In this document: positions 25,862 through 35,162 of the stretch, piece by piece
Numbering within the stretch: position 1 is the stretch's first letter
How the letters are laid out: each line of letters begins with the position of its first letter
DNA from: Oceanobacillus sp. J11TS1
GTDB taxonomy: Bacteria > Bacillota > Bacilli > Bacillales > Amphibacillaceae
Length of the DNA: 64,000 nucleotides
Direction: 5' to 3'
Assembly (NCBI RefSeq): GCF_018333215.1
Contig: NZ_BORO01000005.1
Span: forward strand, 62,001-126,000
Translations under genes and position numbers: made by a program
Notes under the pieces: model-generated
Told to the model about the DNA's origin: nothing
What the model saw: the letters and a program-made list of their open reading frames with translations, nothing else
Database searches by the model: none

Positions 25862-26938
25862 ATGAAACAATTGACTATTCAATCTAGCCGGCATAGCTAT
25901 CCCGTTGTGATGGAAGCTGGTTTAAGGTTTCGTTTAAACAGATGGTTAAAGAAAGAATACAGTTCCATTTTAGTTGTGACAGATGATCATGTAGCAGAAA
26001 GATACCTGCAGGATGTTCTTGACAGCTTGGGAGCTGAAAATATCTTTTCATATATCGTTCCAGCTGGAGAGGCTTCTAAAAGTATCGAACAATACGATAG
26101 ATTACAAACAAAGGCAATAGAGAGTGGTTTAGATCGTAAATCACTCCTTGTTGCTCTAGGCGGCGGTGTTATAGGCGATTTAGGAGGATTTGTTGCAGCC
26201 ACTTTTATGCGTGGTATTGATTATATTCAAATCCCAACAACCATTTTAGCGCATGACAGCAGTGTTGGTGGGAAAGTGGCTATTAATCACGAATTAGGAA
26301 AGAACCTAATTGGCTGTTTCTATCCTCCGGCAGCTGTTTTATATGACACGGAAACCTTGGAATCTTTACCTTATCAAGAAGTTCGGAGCGGCTATGCTGA
26401 AATTTTAAAAGAAGGGCTGATTTCTAATAGTAGTTTAGTAGAAGAATTATGGACGCTTTCATTAAAGGGAATTTCTTCTTTCCAGCTGGAGAACCATTTG
26501 GAAGCTGGTATAAAAGTAAAAGCAGATATTGTGGAAGCAGATGAGAAAGAAGCGGGTGTTCGTAAGTATTTGAATCTTGGTCACACTTTAGGACATGCGT
26601 TAGAATCTACACTTGGTTATGGAAAAGTAACGCATGGGGAAGCTGTTGCAAATGGTTTATTATTTGCCTTTCATGTCAGTGAAGATGTGAATCAGCACCA
26701 ACTTCCTTTCTCTGAACTACATGGTTGGATGAAGAAAAATGAATATCCAATTATTAACATAGAAGAAGCGAACATTCCCAAAATCATTAAAAGTATGAAG
26801 TCAGATAAAAAATCGGTCTCAGGCCGAATCCAAATGGTGTTGTTAAATAAAGTTGGTGAGCCAACCGTCCAAAACTTAGATGATTCCTCTGTGGAGGCCT
26901 ATATGAGAACATATATAGAGAGGATGAAAAAGTTATGA
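25862..26938 (+). CDS. aroB: 3-dehydroquinate synthase
   Basis: A 358-residue NAD- and metal-dependent enzyme of the second shikimate step. The GGGVIGDLGGFVAATFMRG motif (about residues 100-118), IPTTILA, the metal ligand region and GHTLGHALE (about 239-247) are intact. It starts directly after aroC and overlaps aroH by four bases (ATGA), so translation is coupled through the operon. Confidence 0.97.
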   Translation: MKQLTIQSSRHSYPVVMEAGLRFRLNRWLKKEYSSILVVTDDHVAERYLQDVLDSLGAENIFSYIVPAGEASKSIEQYDRLQTKAIESGLDRKSLLVALGGGVIGDLGGFVAATFMRGIDYIQIPTTILAHDSSVGGKVAINHELGKNLIGCFYPPAAVLYDTETLESLPYQEVRSGYAEILKEGLISNSSLVEELWTLSLKGISSFQLENHLEAGIKVKADIVEADEKEAGVRKYLNLGHTLGHALESTLGYGKVTHGEAVANGLLFAFHVSEDVNQHQLPFSELHGWMKKNEYPIINIEEANIPKIIKSMKSDKKSVSGRIQMVLLNKVGEPTVQNLDDSSVEAYMRTYIERMKKL

Positions 26939-27309
26939 CAAGAGGCGTGCGAGGCGCTACAACTGTAGAACATAATGAAGCAGGCGAAATAATTGAACGT
27001 ACAAAAGATTTAGTACTTGAAATGGCAGCAAAGAATCAAATTCATCCGGAAGACGTTTCCCACGCTTTTATTTCGGTAACGAAGGATGTAGACGCAGCTT
27101 TCCCCGCCAAAGCATTACGTGAAATTAACGGCTGGAAATACGTACCTGTGATGTGTATGCAGGAAATAGCTGTTCCGAACAGTCTGCCTAAATGTATTCG
27201 AATTATGATGGTAGTAAATACCGAAAAAAGTCAAGAAAAAATAGAGCATACATTCCAAAGAGAGGCTGTAAAGCTTCGTCCGGATCTTTTAGAAAGAAAG
27301 GATAGTTAA
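26935..27309 (+). CDS. aroH: Chorismate mutase, AroH type
   Basis: A 124-residue monofunctional mutase that rearranges chorismate to prephenate; this trimeric pseudo-alpha/beta-barrel type is typical of Bacillus. The N-terminal RGVRGATTVE with the active-site arginine, the CMQEIAVPNSLPKCIR segment and its essential cysteine and arginine are visible. It overlaps aroB. In B. subtilis the trp operon follows here; in this genome hisC follows after three bases. Confidence 0.96.
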   Translation: MTRGVRGATTVEHNEAGEIIERTKDLVLEMAAKNQIHPEDVSHAFISVTKDVDAAFPAKALREINGWKYVPVMCMQEIAVPNSLPKCIRIMMVVNTEKSQEKIEHTFQREAVKLRPDLLERKDS

Positions 27310-27312
27310 GTC

Positions 27313-28407
27313 ATGAAAAGTAAAGAGGTATTAAAACAGCTCCGTCCCTATAAGCAAGGAAAACAAACAAAGGATATTCAAAAAGAATTTGGACTCGATT
27401 ATATTGTCAAACTTGCATCAAATGAGAATCCTTATGGTTTTTCGGATAAAGTAAAAGAATTATTTCAAACAAATAAACCCGACTTTAATATTTACCCGGA
27501 CGGTTATACCACAGAGCTTCGGTCTTTAATAAGTGAGACATTAAATGTGAGACCGGAGTCTCTTATCTTCGGGAGCGGTTCTGAGGAGATTATTCAAATG
27601 CTTTGCCGTTCCTATCTTTCTGTTGGCGATCAAGTGATTATGACCACCCCTACTTTTCCGCAGTATAAGCACTATGCTTTAATTGAAGGTGCTGAAATAG
27701 TAGAAATCCCAGTTGAGGAAGATGGCAGCCATCCATTAGAAACGATGCTTGACGCTGTACAGGAAAATACAAAAATTATATGGCTTTGCTCCCCTAATAA
27801 TCCAACTGGTACAGCTTTATCTAAACAGGAATTACAGGACTTTTTAGTGAAATGCCCATCTGAAGTTTTAATTGTCTTGGACGAAGCATATTATGAATTT
27901 TTACAGCAAGAAAAAGATTTAGATGCTATCCACCTATTGAACGAATATAAAAATCTCATAGTGTTACGTACATTTTCTAAGGCTTATGGTTTAGCAGGCT
28001 TGCGTATTGGCTACGGGGTTGCGGATGCATTGATTGTAGAAACCTTAGATAAGGTCCGCGGTCCATTTAATACAACTTCTTTGGCGCAGCAAGCCGCTGC
28101 TGCAGCCTTTTCAGATCAGGAATTTATTAACTATACGTACCAGGAGAACAAAAAAGTATTAGCGCAATTTCAAGATTTCTTAACCTCTATCGGGTGGGAC
28201 TATTATCCGTCCGAAGCTAATTTCTTACTAGTCAAGACACCTGAAAGCGGGATGGATGCATATGATTTTCTGACTAGATATGGGTTTATTGTACGTCCAG
28301 GCGAGTTATTAGGCATCCCCAACACTATTCGTGTCACGATTGGTAAAGAGGAAGATATGAAAGTATTACAGAGCGTTCTACAAGATTATCATAATCAATT
28401 AAATTAG
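27313..28407 (+). CDS. hisC: Histidinol-phosphate / aromatic aminotransferase
   Basis: A 364-residue PLP-dependent class I/II aminotransferase. LASNENPYG near residue 36, the SPNNPTG motif near 160, and the PLP lysine in RTFSKAYGLAGLRIGYG near 220 are conserved. In B. subtilis the HisC at this locus works on both histidinol phosphate and prephenate or arylpyruvates, fitting its place between chorismate mutase and prephenate dehydrogenase. ATG at 27313 follows GAAAGGA. Confidence 0.93.
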   Translation: MKSKEVLKQLRPYKQGKQTKDIQKEFGLDYIVKLASNENPYGFSDKVKELFQTNKPDFNIYPDGYTTELRSLISETLNVRPESLIFGSGSEEIIQMLCRSYLSVGDQVIMTTPTFPQYKHYALIEGAEIVEIPVEEDGSHPLETMLDAVQENTKIIWLCSPNNPTGTALSKQELQDFLVKCPSEVLIVLDEAYYEFLQQEKDLDAIHLLNEYKNLIVLRTFSKAYGLAGLRIGYGVADALIVETLDKVRGPFNTTSLAQQAAAAAFSDQEFINYTYQENKKVLAQFQDFLTSIGWDYYPSEANFLLVKTPESGMDAYDFLTRYGFIVRPGELLGIPNTIRVTIGKEEDMKVLQSVLQDYHNQLN

Positions 28408-28420
28408 GTAAGGTGAATAC

Positions 28421-29524
28421 ATGGAAAAGCAACTGGTATTAATAGCTGGACTCGGCCTTATTGGCGGGTCCATTGCTAAGGCAATCAAAAAACAGTCTGA
28501 ACATTACATAATCGGTTTTGATATACAGAAAAATACATTGGGATTTGCGCTGGATCACAATATCATTGACGAAGCTTCTACAAACTTTGAGGAGGCTGCA
28601 TTACAGGCGGATATTATTATTATTTCTGCACCAATTTCAGAGACGATTCAGCTTATCGCCAAGTTGGATGGTCTAGCTTTTACAAAAGATGTTATTGTCT
28701 CTGATACGGCATCCGTTAAGAGTTCCATCCTTATTGCGGCAAAGGAATTAACGAATCAATCCATTCGTTTTATTGGGGGACATCCTATGGCCGGCTCTCA
28801 CAAGAAAGGGATTGAAGCAGCGAAGGAACATTTATTTGAAAATGCTATCTATGTTTTATCGCCGCTTGATAATGCGACTGAGGAAAATGTAAATACATTA
28901 AGAGGCGTTTTAGCTTCAACAAAAAGTAACTTTGTTGTATTGCAATCAGAAGAACATGATGAAATGACAGGGGTTATTTCACATTTTCCGCATCTTATCG
29001 CATCCTCCCTTGTTCATCAGGCGAGAAAATGGGAAAAGAAGCATGCTTTTCTTCCCAAGCTTGCTGCAGGAGGATTTCGTGATATCACGCGCATCGCCTC
29101 CAGTAACCCTGTTATGTGGCAGGATATTTTTTATCACAATCAGTCGAAAATGTCTGCCATGCTAGAAGATTGGATTATCGAGATGGAGCATTTGAAAAAA
29201 ATGATTGAAGAAAATGAAAAGGAAGAAGTCATTACTTACTTAGATAGTGCTAAAAATTATCGTGACGGATTAAATGAAGGTGAACGCGGGGCGATACCTG
29301 CCTTTTACGATGTTTACGTTGATATTGCCGATCAGCCGGGGGCCATTGCTGAAGTTGCACTTATTTTAGCGAATGCGTCGTTAAGTATTAAAAATATCGA
29401 AATATTGGAGGTAAGAGAAGGCATAACTGGTGCACTCCGATTGAGCTTTTATACGAAAGAAGAACAAGAAGCAGGACAAAAAGTATTAAGGCAACGCGGA
29501 TTTGAAACGACGATGGAAGTATAA
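28421..29524 (+). CDS. tyrA: Prephenate dehydrogenase
   Basis: A 367-residue enzyme that makes 4-hydroxyphenylpyruvate for tyrosine. The NAD-binding GLGLIGGSIA motif starts at residue 10, and the GGHPMAGSHKKG active-site region lies at about 122-133. A C-terminal ACT-like regulatory domain (about residues 295-367, beginning FYDVYVDIADQPGAIAEVA) suggests feedback control by tyrosine. It follows hisC by 13 bases. Confidence 0.95.
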   Translation: MEKQLVLIAGLGLIGGSIAKAIKKQSEHYIIGFDIQKNTLGFALDHNIIDEASTNFEEAALQADIIIISAPISETIQLIAKLDGLAFTKDVIVSDTASVKSSILIAAKELTNQSIRFIGGHPMAGSHKKGIEAAKEHLFENAIYVLSPLDNATEENVNTLRGVLASTKSNFVVLQSEEHDEMTGVISHFPHLIASSLVHQARKWEKKHAFLPKLAAGGFRDITRIASSNPVMWQDIFYHNQSKMSAMLEDWIIEMEHLKKMIEENEKEEVITYLDSAKNYRDGLNEGERGAIPAFYDVYVDIADQPGAIAEVALILANASLSIKNIEILEVREGITGALRLSFYTKEEQEAGQKVLRQRGFETTMEV

Positions 29525-29627
29525 AACGAAACTCATTCTGTGGTATATTTGAATCTTTACACGGAATAGCTGCAATGATACACCAAAGCAAAAAGGGTTG
29601 CAGTATAATAAAGAAGGAGGATAAGAT

Positions 29628-30917
29628 ATGTCGAATGTTATACTTGAATATACCTCTCCAAAACTAGAAGGAGAAGTAGTTGTCCCTGGAGATAAGTCGA
29701 TATCTCATCGTTCCATTATTTTTGGAAGTATTTCACATGGTTTAACAAAAGTAAGCAACTTTCTTGATGGGGAGGATTGTTTAAGAACCATTGATGCTTT
29801 CCGTGATATGGGCGTTCAGATTGAAAAACGAGGGAATACAGTACTTGTCGACGGTAAAGGGTTAGAAGGGTTGAAAAAGCCTGAGAAAGAATTAGATTTT
29901 GGGAATTCGGGTACGACAACAAGATTAATGCTCGGTCTGCTTTCTGGACTGCCATTTGAAACAACTATATTTGGGGATGCATCCCTTTCCAAACGTCCTA
30001 TGGATCGTGTAGTTAATCCGTTAAGAGAAATGGGCGCAGTCATTGAGGGAAAACAGGAAGGGAATTATGTTCCGATTACGATTAAAGGCGGTGCGTTAAA
30101 AGGAATTACTTATCGTCTTCCTGTAAAAAGTGCACAAGTAAAGTCTGCAATTTTATTAGCTGGATTGCTTGCAGAAGGTGAAACAGTAGTTTATGAAGAT
30201 ACAGAAACAAGAAATCACACCGAAGTAATGCTTCAGGCGTTTGGAGCAGATATTAAACAATATGAAGATGGGATTATGATTTCAAACAAAGGGAAATTAA
30301 CAGCGTGTGATGTAGAAGTGCCTGGAGATATTTCATCAGCCGCTTTCTTCCTGGTGGCTGGAGCTATTGTTCCTGGAAGTACGGTAACGTTAAGAAATGT
30401 TGGCTTAAATGAGTCACGTACCGGTATTTTAGATGTATTTAAACAAATGGGTGCAGCGATTACCATTTCAAATGAACGGATTACTGGCGGTGAAAAAATT
30501 GGTGATTTGACGGTCAAACATACCACCCTAAAAGGGACGACGATAGAAGGAGATGTCATTCCCCGTCTAATTGACGAGATACCAATCCTTGCTTTGTTAG
30601 CAACACAGGCAGAGGGGAAAACAGTTATTAAGGATGCAGAGGAGCTAAAAGTTAAAGAAACAGATCGTATTCAAGCTGTTTGTGATAATTTACAGGCACT
30701 TGGGGCAAATATCACGCCAACTGAAGACGGAATGGTTATTGAAGGGCCGACAAAGCTTGCAGGCGGTACGATTTCTTCCTATATGGACCACCGGATTGCG
30801 ATGATGGGGGTTATTGCGGCACTTGTAACAGAAAAACCGGTAGAAATGGACGAAAAAGATAGTATTAACATCTCCTATCCAACTTTTTTCAAGGATTTAG
30901 AAGCTGTCTTGAAGTAA
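29628..30917 (+). CDS. aroA: 3-phosphoshikimate 1-carboxyvinyltransferase (EPSP synthase)
   Basis: A 429-residue enzyme joining shikimate-3-phosphate and PEP. PGDKSISHR near residue 20 and GNSGTTTRLMLGLL near 92 (with GNSGTT rather than GNAGTA), plus a late DHRIAMMG motif, are diagnostic. The LPVKSAQVKSAILLAG block favours a class II, glyphosate-tolerant-type synthase, as is usual for Firmicutes. Start ATG has AAGGAGG. The 103-base gap after tyrA contains a TATAAT, so an internal promoter is possible. B. subtilis calls this gene aroE. Confidence 0.96.
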   Translation: MSNVILEYTSPKLEGEVVVPGDKSISHRSIIFGSISHGLTKVSNFLDGEDCLRTIDAFRDMGVQIEKRGNTVLVDGKGLEGLKKPEKELDFGNSGTTTRLMLGLLSGLPFETTIFGDASLSKRPMDRVVNPLREMGAVIEGKQEGNYVPITIKGGALKGITYRLPVKSAQVKSAILLAGLLAEGETVVYEDTETRNHTEVMLQAFGADIKQYEDGIMISNKGKLTACDVEVPGDISSAAFFLVAGAIVPGSTVTLRNVGLNESRTGILDVFKQMGAAITISNERITGGEKIGDLTVKHTTLKGTTIEGDVIPRLIDEIPILALLATQAEGKTVIKDAEELKVKETDRIQAVCDNLQALGANITPTEDGMVIEGPTKLAGGTISSYMDHRIAMMGVIAALVTEKPVEMDEKDSINISYPTFFKDLEAVLK

Positions 30918-30977
30918 AAGAACGATAATCAGCTTGCTTTATTTACTGGCAATCATATAAAAATAAAATAATTAAGG

Positions 30978-31020
30978 GATAGCTACAGTTTAAGTTATTT
31001 GAACTGTAGCTATCTTTTTT
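30978..31020 (+). terminator. aro operon terminator
   Basis: GATAGCTACAGTT pairs perfectly with AACTGTAGCTATC, then TTTTTT. Confidence 0.92.
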
Positions 31021-31069
31021 GTATGATAAATTGGAAGTGATAGAAACACAGAAGAGAGGGGTTCTTTAA

Positions 31070-32329
31070 ATGAACACCATTCATAAAGCAATGGAACTTG
31101 CTGAAAATAATGAAACAGAAAAAGCATTGGCACTTTTACGTGAATTTGAAAAAAATGCAGACGATGATGCATTGTATCAAATAGCAGAACTTTATTTGCA
31201 ATGGGGATTTTTACTTGAATCAAGAAACATTCTTGAAAAATTGATTGGAAAATATCCTGAAGAAACGTCGCTAAAGCTTGCGTTATCCGATATTTTTATT
31301 GAATCAGAAGAAGATGAGCTTGCGATTACAATATTAAATGAAATCTCAAAAGACGATGAGGGGTATGTTCAAGCGTTAATCCAATTAGCGGATTTATACC
31401 AAGCACAAGGATTATTTGAGGTTTCTGAGCAAAAATTGCTTGAAGCAAAACATATAGAGCCCCAGGAAAGCATTATTGACTTCGCGTTAGGAGAGCTGTT
31501 CTTTTCGATTGGCGAATATGTAAAGGCCATTAACTATTATGAACGCGTATATGCGAAAACAAAAGAGGTGGGACATGTTTCCATTGAAGACCGTTTGGGC
31601 GAAGCGTATGCAGCTGCTGGAGAATATGAGAAAGCTCTCGACTTTTACAAAGAAGAGGAAGAACCAGATCCAGATAAATTATTTAGACATGGAATTACAG
31701 CACACCAAACGGACCGTAACGACATTGCAATGAAAGCATGGCAGCATGTGTTAGAGATTGATCAAGATTATTATGCAGCCTATACGCAACTTGCGAACGT
31801 GTATAAGGAACAAGGCATGTCGGATGAAGCATATAAAACTGTTCAGCAAGGGATAGAGAGAGACTCCTATCAAAAAGAACTTTTCTTCCTTGCCGGAGAT
31901 ATCGCTCATCAATTAGGGAAAAATGAAGAAAGCGAAGAACATGTCAGACAAGCAATTGCATTAGACCCGGATTATAAAGAAGCAGTGTTGTTTTTAATTG
32001 AGTTGCTTAAAACAAGAGAAGCATTTAATGATATTATTGAATTAATCCAAAGTATCAAAAAAACAGGTGCAGAAGATGCACTCTATGATTGGGAACTAGC
32101 GAAAGCAAATGTGGAAATAGAATCGTTTGATGATGCATTAAATAGTTACCAAGATGCATATACTAGTTTAAATCACGACAGCGACTTTTTGAAAGAATAC
32201 GGCTATTTCTTGACAGAAGAAGGAAGAGTGCGAGAAGCTATCCCAGTCCTAAAAGCGTATTTAGAGCACCAGCCTATGGATGAGGATGTGCTTGAGCACG
32301 TGGAGCGCTTAGAACAAGATTTAGTTTGA
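31070..32329 (+). CDS. ypiA: Tetratricopeptide repeat protein YpiA
   Basis: A 419-residue soluble protein made of about ten TPR-like helix pairs, visible as repeated A..Y...G....A......AL..DP phrases, such as EYEKALDFYKE and EESEEHVRQAIALDPDYKEA. It matches YpiA by length (423 in B. subtilis) and position after the aro cluster. The role is not well established; TPR proteins usually scaffold protein contacts. AGAGAGGGG precedes the ATG. ypiB follows after 34 bases. Confidence 0.88.
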   Translation: MNTIHKAMELAENNETEKALALLREFEKNADDDALYQIAELYLQWGFLLESRNILEKLIGKYPEETSLKLALSDIFIESEEDELAITILNEISKDDEGYVQALIQLADLYQAQGLFEVSEQKLLEAKHIEPQESIIDFALGELFFSIGEYVKAINYYERVYAKTKEVGHVSIEDRLGEAYAAAGEYEKALDFYKEEEEPDPDKLFRHGITAHQTDRNDIAMKAWQHVLEIDQDYYAAYTQLANVYKEQGMSDEAYKTVQQGIERDSYQKELFFLAGDIAHQLGKNEESEEHVRQAIALDPDYKEAVLFLIELLKTREAFNDIIELIQSIKKTGAEDALYDWELAKANVEIESFDDALNSYQDAYTSLNHDSDFLKEYGYFLTEEGRVREAIPVLKAYLEHQPMDEDVLEHVERLEQDLV

Positions 32330-32363
32330 AAGCAATAACTAGCTTCAGAGAGGGGAGAGTGGA

Positions 32364-32912
32364 ATGCTATCATCTGTAACTGCAAAAGACAAGAAAAAAT
32401 TCATCCAGTGGTTCTTAAACCATTATCGTCTTAAGAAAAGAGAAAGTGTATGGATACTTAATTATTTAGTGAATCATATGGATATTTTAGAACATGTTCA
32501 TTTTGTAAGAGATGTGAAGTATTGTCCAAGAGGGGTAATGATTTCAAGTCGTTGTTCAGAGAAAATCCCGTTTCGCTTTTATAAGAATCATTTAGTTACT
32601 ACAGACGCAGAGAAAACTTTTCATGACATCCGATTAAACAAACAGGAATCGCTATTTATCCAGTTAAATTTTCATCAAGCAAATCAAAGCTCGTATTATG
32701 CAGCTGTACTAGAAGAGAATCCGTTCTTACCAGATGATTATTATGTGACGAAAGACGATAAACAGATAACCGTTGATTTACTCGATCAGCTTTTAAGGGA
32801 TCAAAAAAAAGAACGATTGCTTGGAGAGATTGACCAAGCGTTAGATACTGGAAACCAGTCAAAATTTATAGAGTTAACGAGAGAGCTTGAAAAACTTATG
32901 AATAAATCCTGA
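32364..32912 (+). CDS. ypiB: YpiB / ReoY-family proteolysis factor (UPF0302)
   Basis: A 182-residue protein of the UPF0302 family. Listeria ReoY, a member of this family, works with ReoM and ClpCP to control degradation of MurA and hence peptidoglycan synthesis. The conserved N-terminal KKKFIQWFLNHYRLKKRE and WILNYLVNH segments and the central CPRGVMIS and FRFYKN blocks are present. Location after ypiA matches B. subtilis. That this homologue also controls MurA here is inference. Confidence 0.85.
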   Translation: MLSSVTAKDKKKFIQWFLNHYRLKKRESVWILNYLVNHMDILEHVHFVRDVKYCPRGVMISSRCSEKIPFRFYKNHLVTTDAEKTFHDIRLNKQESLFIQLNFHQANQSSYYAAVLEENPFLPDDYYVTKDDKQITVDLLDQLLRDQKKERLLGEIDQALDTGNQSKFIELTRELEKLMNKS

Positions 32913-32923
32913 ATTTTGTATAT

Positions 32924-32963
32924 AAAAACAACCTATATATTTTTTATGTAGGTTGTTTTTTTG
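32924..32963. terminator. ypiA-ypiB terminator
   Basis: AAAAACAACCTA pairs with TAGGTTGTTTTT across an AT-rich loop; T-runs on both strands. Confidence 0.88.
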
Positions 32964-33259
32964 CTCTTCATTCTATTTCCCGTTGAGAAAATGAAAGTCA
33001 TTTGGAATGGAGTGAGAACTGGACTGCCATAATTCCCTTCGTTTGTGAAGGTCTCGCTATTTTTTAGCTAATATTTTAGGCTCTTCACCAAAATCTCATG
33101 AATTAAGTTTGATAAATAGTGACCGCTACGGAAAAACACTACGCTAGCTAGTTATCAATACCATATTTATTCATATATTTGAACCATTGATTTTAGTGTT
33201 GACTCATATTTTAATTTTGTGGTACTTCTTCTGTCGATTTAGTATTTGGAAGCTTTCAT
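32964..33259. other. Non-coding gap between ypiB and ypiF
   Basis: About 300 bases before the ypiF promoter contain no gene. A GCTAGCTAG run lies near 33154 and a GAACCATTGATTTTAGTG motif at 33181-33198, close to motifs upstream of ansA, the YIEGIA gene and dinG. Confidence 0.45.
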
Positions 33260-33273
33260 ACTTAGCGCTTTCA
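33260..33273 (+). promoter_or_regulatory. cre-like site (possible CcpA operator)
   Basis: ACTTAGCGCTTTCA matches the catabolite-responsive consensus TGWNANCGNTTWCA at all defined positions except the first two. It sits over the region where the -35 of the adjacent promoter would be, a location where CcpA would repress. Confidence 0.45.
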
Positions 33274-33288
33274 GGGACCGTAAAAAAT

Positions 33289-33297
33289 TGTTACAAT
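33289..33297 (+). promoter_or_regulatory. Extended -10 promoter for ypiF
   Basis: TGtTACAAT lies 30 bases before the ypiF start codon. Confidence 0.5.
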
Positions 33298-33326
33298 ATA
33301 GGCAAGTAATGGAAGGAGGAATTTTT

Positions 33327-33785
33327 ATGAAATGGACAAGTATGGATTTGCAAAAATATGATCAAGCTAAGGAGTATATAGATACAATCATTGTGCCCTT
33401 AGCTCCTTTTCAAATTGGCGCTTTAGAACCTTCTGCAAAAAACGCAGATCAGTTTGATGTTTTAACCCTTTTTGCAAGAGAGTTAGAACAAGAGCTGATG
33501 GGCAGGGTAATGCTCGCACCGACTTATACATATATAACCACAGCAGAGAAATCACAAGAAGCAGAAAGAATGAATGAATGGACAAGTCATTTTAAAGAGC
33601 AGCCATTTAAACAAGTACTCTATATTAGTTTTGATCCGTCTTGGAGAAAAGTAGCTAACGACTTAGATGGAGAATTTATTTGGTTACCGTCCATTCCTTT
33701 GAAAGATTCTGACCCTGCGGTCGTTAAAGGAATGATAAGAGAACAAACAATGCAAACAGTAGAATTAGTGAAGTCATTTTGGTAG
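33327..33785 (+). CDS. ypiF: DUF2487 protein YpiF
   Basis: A 152-residue soluble protein of the DUF2487 family, found next to the qcr genes in Bacillaceae. The N-terminus KWTSMDLQKYDQAKEYIDT and the motif YISFDPSW are recognisable. Function is unknown; the fixed position before qcrA suggests a role in cytochrome bc complex biogenesis or respiration, which is inference. The ATG at 33327 has GGAAGGAGG and is used in place of an upstream in-frame ATG at 33246 that precedes the promoter. Confidence 0.82.
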   Translation: MKWTSMDLQKYDQAKEYIDTIIVPLAPFQIGALEPSAKNADQFDVLTLFARELEQELMGRVMLAPTYTYITTAEKSQEAERMNEWTSHFKEQPFKQVLYISFDPSWRKVANDLDGEFIWLPSIPLKDSDPAVVKGMIREQTMQTVELVKSFW

Positions 33786-33853
33786 ACTCGTGACGAAATT
33801 CTCATCATTATCAAAATTTATCAAAACATTTGTCGTTAACCTTTGAATATTTA

Positions 33854-33882
33854 TTGACCGAACTAATAGTTTGCGCTATCAT
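33854..33882 (+). promoter_or_regulatory. Sigma-A promoter for qcrABC
   Basis: TTGACC (33854-33859) and TATCAT (33877-33882) are separated by exactly 17 bases, 71 bases upstream of the qcrA ATG. Confidence 0.7.
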
Positions 33883-33953
33883 TGTTATTGTCCTAGTAAT
33901 CTGATTTAATCTAAATAATGTCCGTGACTATTGGAAAAAGAGGGGGGAAAAAG

Positions 33954-34466
33954 ATGAGTGATGAAAAGCAGCAAGTATCCCGTAGACAATTTCTGAATTA
34001 TACGCTTACGGGTGTAGGTGGCTTTATGGCCGCTGGTTTGTTAATCTCGCCTGTCCGTATGGCAATTGATCCTGTTTTGAAATCAAATGACGGTGGAGAT
34101 TTTGCAAACGTTGGCCTAGAAGTTTCTGAAATTACTTCTGATCCGCAGCGTGTCGATTGGACAATCGATCAGGTGGATGGCTGGTATGAATCGGAAGTAA
34201 ATCGCTCTGCCTGGGTATATCGGAATGAAAATGATGAAATTGTAGCCTTTTCCCCAGTTTGTAAGCATTTAGGCTGTGTTGTTTCTTGGGAAGGAAATGA
34301 CGACTATCCAGAACAATATTATTGTCCTTGTCATGATGGTCGTTATTACAAGAACGGAGTTAACGTTCCTGGAACACCGCCTTTGCAACCGCTTGATGTT
34401 TATGAACAGGAAGAAAGGGATGGCATGCTATTCCTAGGTAATATTAAACCACATGAGGAGGCGTAA
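33954..34466 (+). CDS. qcrA: Menaquinol:cytochrome c reductase Rieske iron-sulfur subunit
   Basis: A 170-residue Rieske protein of the bc complex. The N-terminus carries a twin-arginine motif (SRRQFLNY) before a membrane segment (about residues 18-35). The [2Fe-2S] ligands are in CKHLGC and CPCHDG at about residues 108-133, followed by the GTPPLQPL proline loop. The ATG at 33954 with GAGGGGGG upstream is chosen over 33918. qcrB starts six bases after its stop. It transfers electrons from menaquinol to the cytochrome subunits at the membrane. Confidence 0.96.
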   Translation: MSDEKQQVSRRQFLNYTLTGVGGFMAAGLLISPVRMAIDPVLKSNDGGDFANVGLEVSEITSDPQRVDWTIDQVDGWYESEVNRSAWVYRNENDEIVAFSPVCKHLGCVVSWEGNDDYPEQYYCPCHDGRYYKNGVNVPGTPPLQPLDVYEQEERDGMLFLGNIKPHEEA

Positions 34467-34472
34467 TGAACA

Positions 34473-35147
34473 ATGTTACAAAAGATTTATGATTGGATCG
34501 ATGATCGCATTGATATTACGCCGATTTGGCGAGATATTGCCGATCATGAGGTTCCGGAGCACGTTAATCCAGCGCATCATTTTTCAGCATTTGTATACTG
34601 CTTTGGCGGATTAACATTCTTTGTAGTAGTTATCCAAATTCTTTCTGGTATGTTTCTAACAATGTATTATGTACCAGATATTGAAAACGCATGGCAATCT
34701 GTTTATTATTTGCAAACAGAGGTAGCACATGGGCAAATTGTTCGCGGTATGCATCACTGGGGGGCAAGTGTCGTTGTCGTAATGCTATTATTACATACTT
34801 TACGTGTATTTTTCCAAGGAGCATACAAAAAACCGCGTGAGCTTAACTGGATGGTAGGAGTTCTTATCTTCTTTGTTATGCTAGGTCTCGGCTTTACAGG
34901 TTATCTACTTCCTTGGGATAATAAAGCATACTTTGCAACTCAGGTTGGATTAGAGATTGCTGAACAAGTACCATTTATTGGAGAAGCTTTAAAAACGCTT
35001 CTAGCTGGTGACGCTACGATTGTTGGGGCACAAACCCTGACTCGATTTTTTGCAATCCATGTCTTCTTCTTACCAGGAGCATTGTTTGCATTATTAGCAA
35101 TTCACTTTATCTTAATCCGTAGACAAGGTATTTCCGGACCACTATAA
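34473..35147 (+). CDS. qcrB: Menaquinol:cytochrome c reductase cytochrome b subunit
   Basis: A 224-residue, four-helix cytochrome b6-type subunit holding the hemes and quinone sites. The heme histidines appear in GMHHWGAS and in VVVMLLLHTLRVFF in one half, and in FFAIHVFFLPG and ALLAIHFILIRRQG in the other. PWDNKAYFAT is the typical loop after helix C. It lies between the Rieske and fused b/c subunits, 15 bases ahead of qcrC. Confidence 0.96.
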   Translation: MLQKIYDWIDDRIDITPIWRDIADHEVPEHVNPAHHFSAFVYCFGGLTFFVVVIQILSGMFLTMYYVPDIENAWQSVYYLQTEVAHGQIVRGMHHWGASVVVVMLLLHTLRVFFQGAYKKPRELNWMVGVLIFFVMLGLGFTGYLLPWDNKAYFATQVGLEIAEQVPFIGEALKTLLAGDATIVGAQTLTRFFAIHVFFLPGALFALLAIHFILIRRQGISGPL

Positions 35148-35162
35148 AAAGGAGGGCAACTG

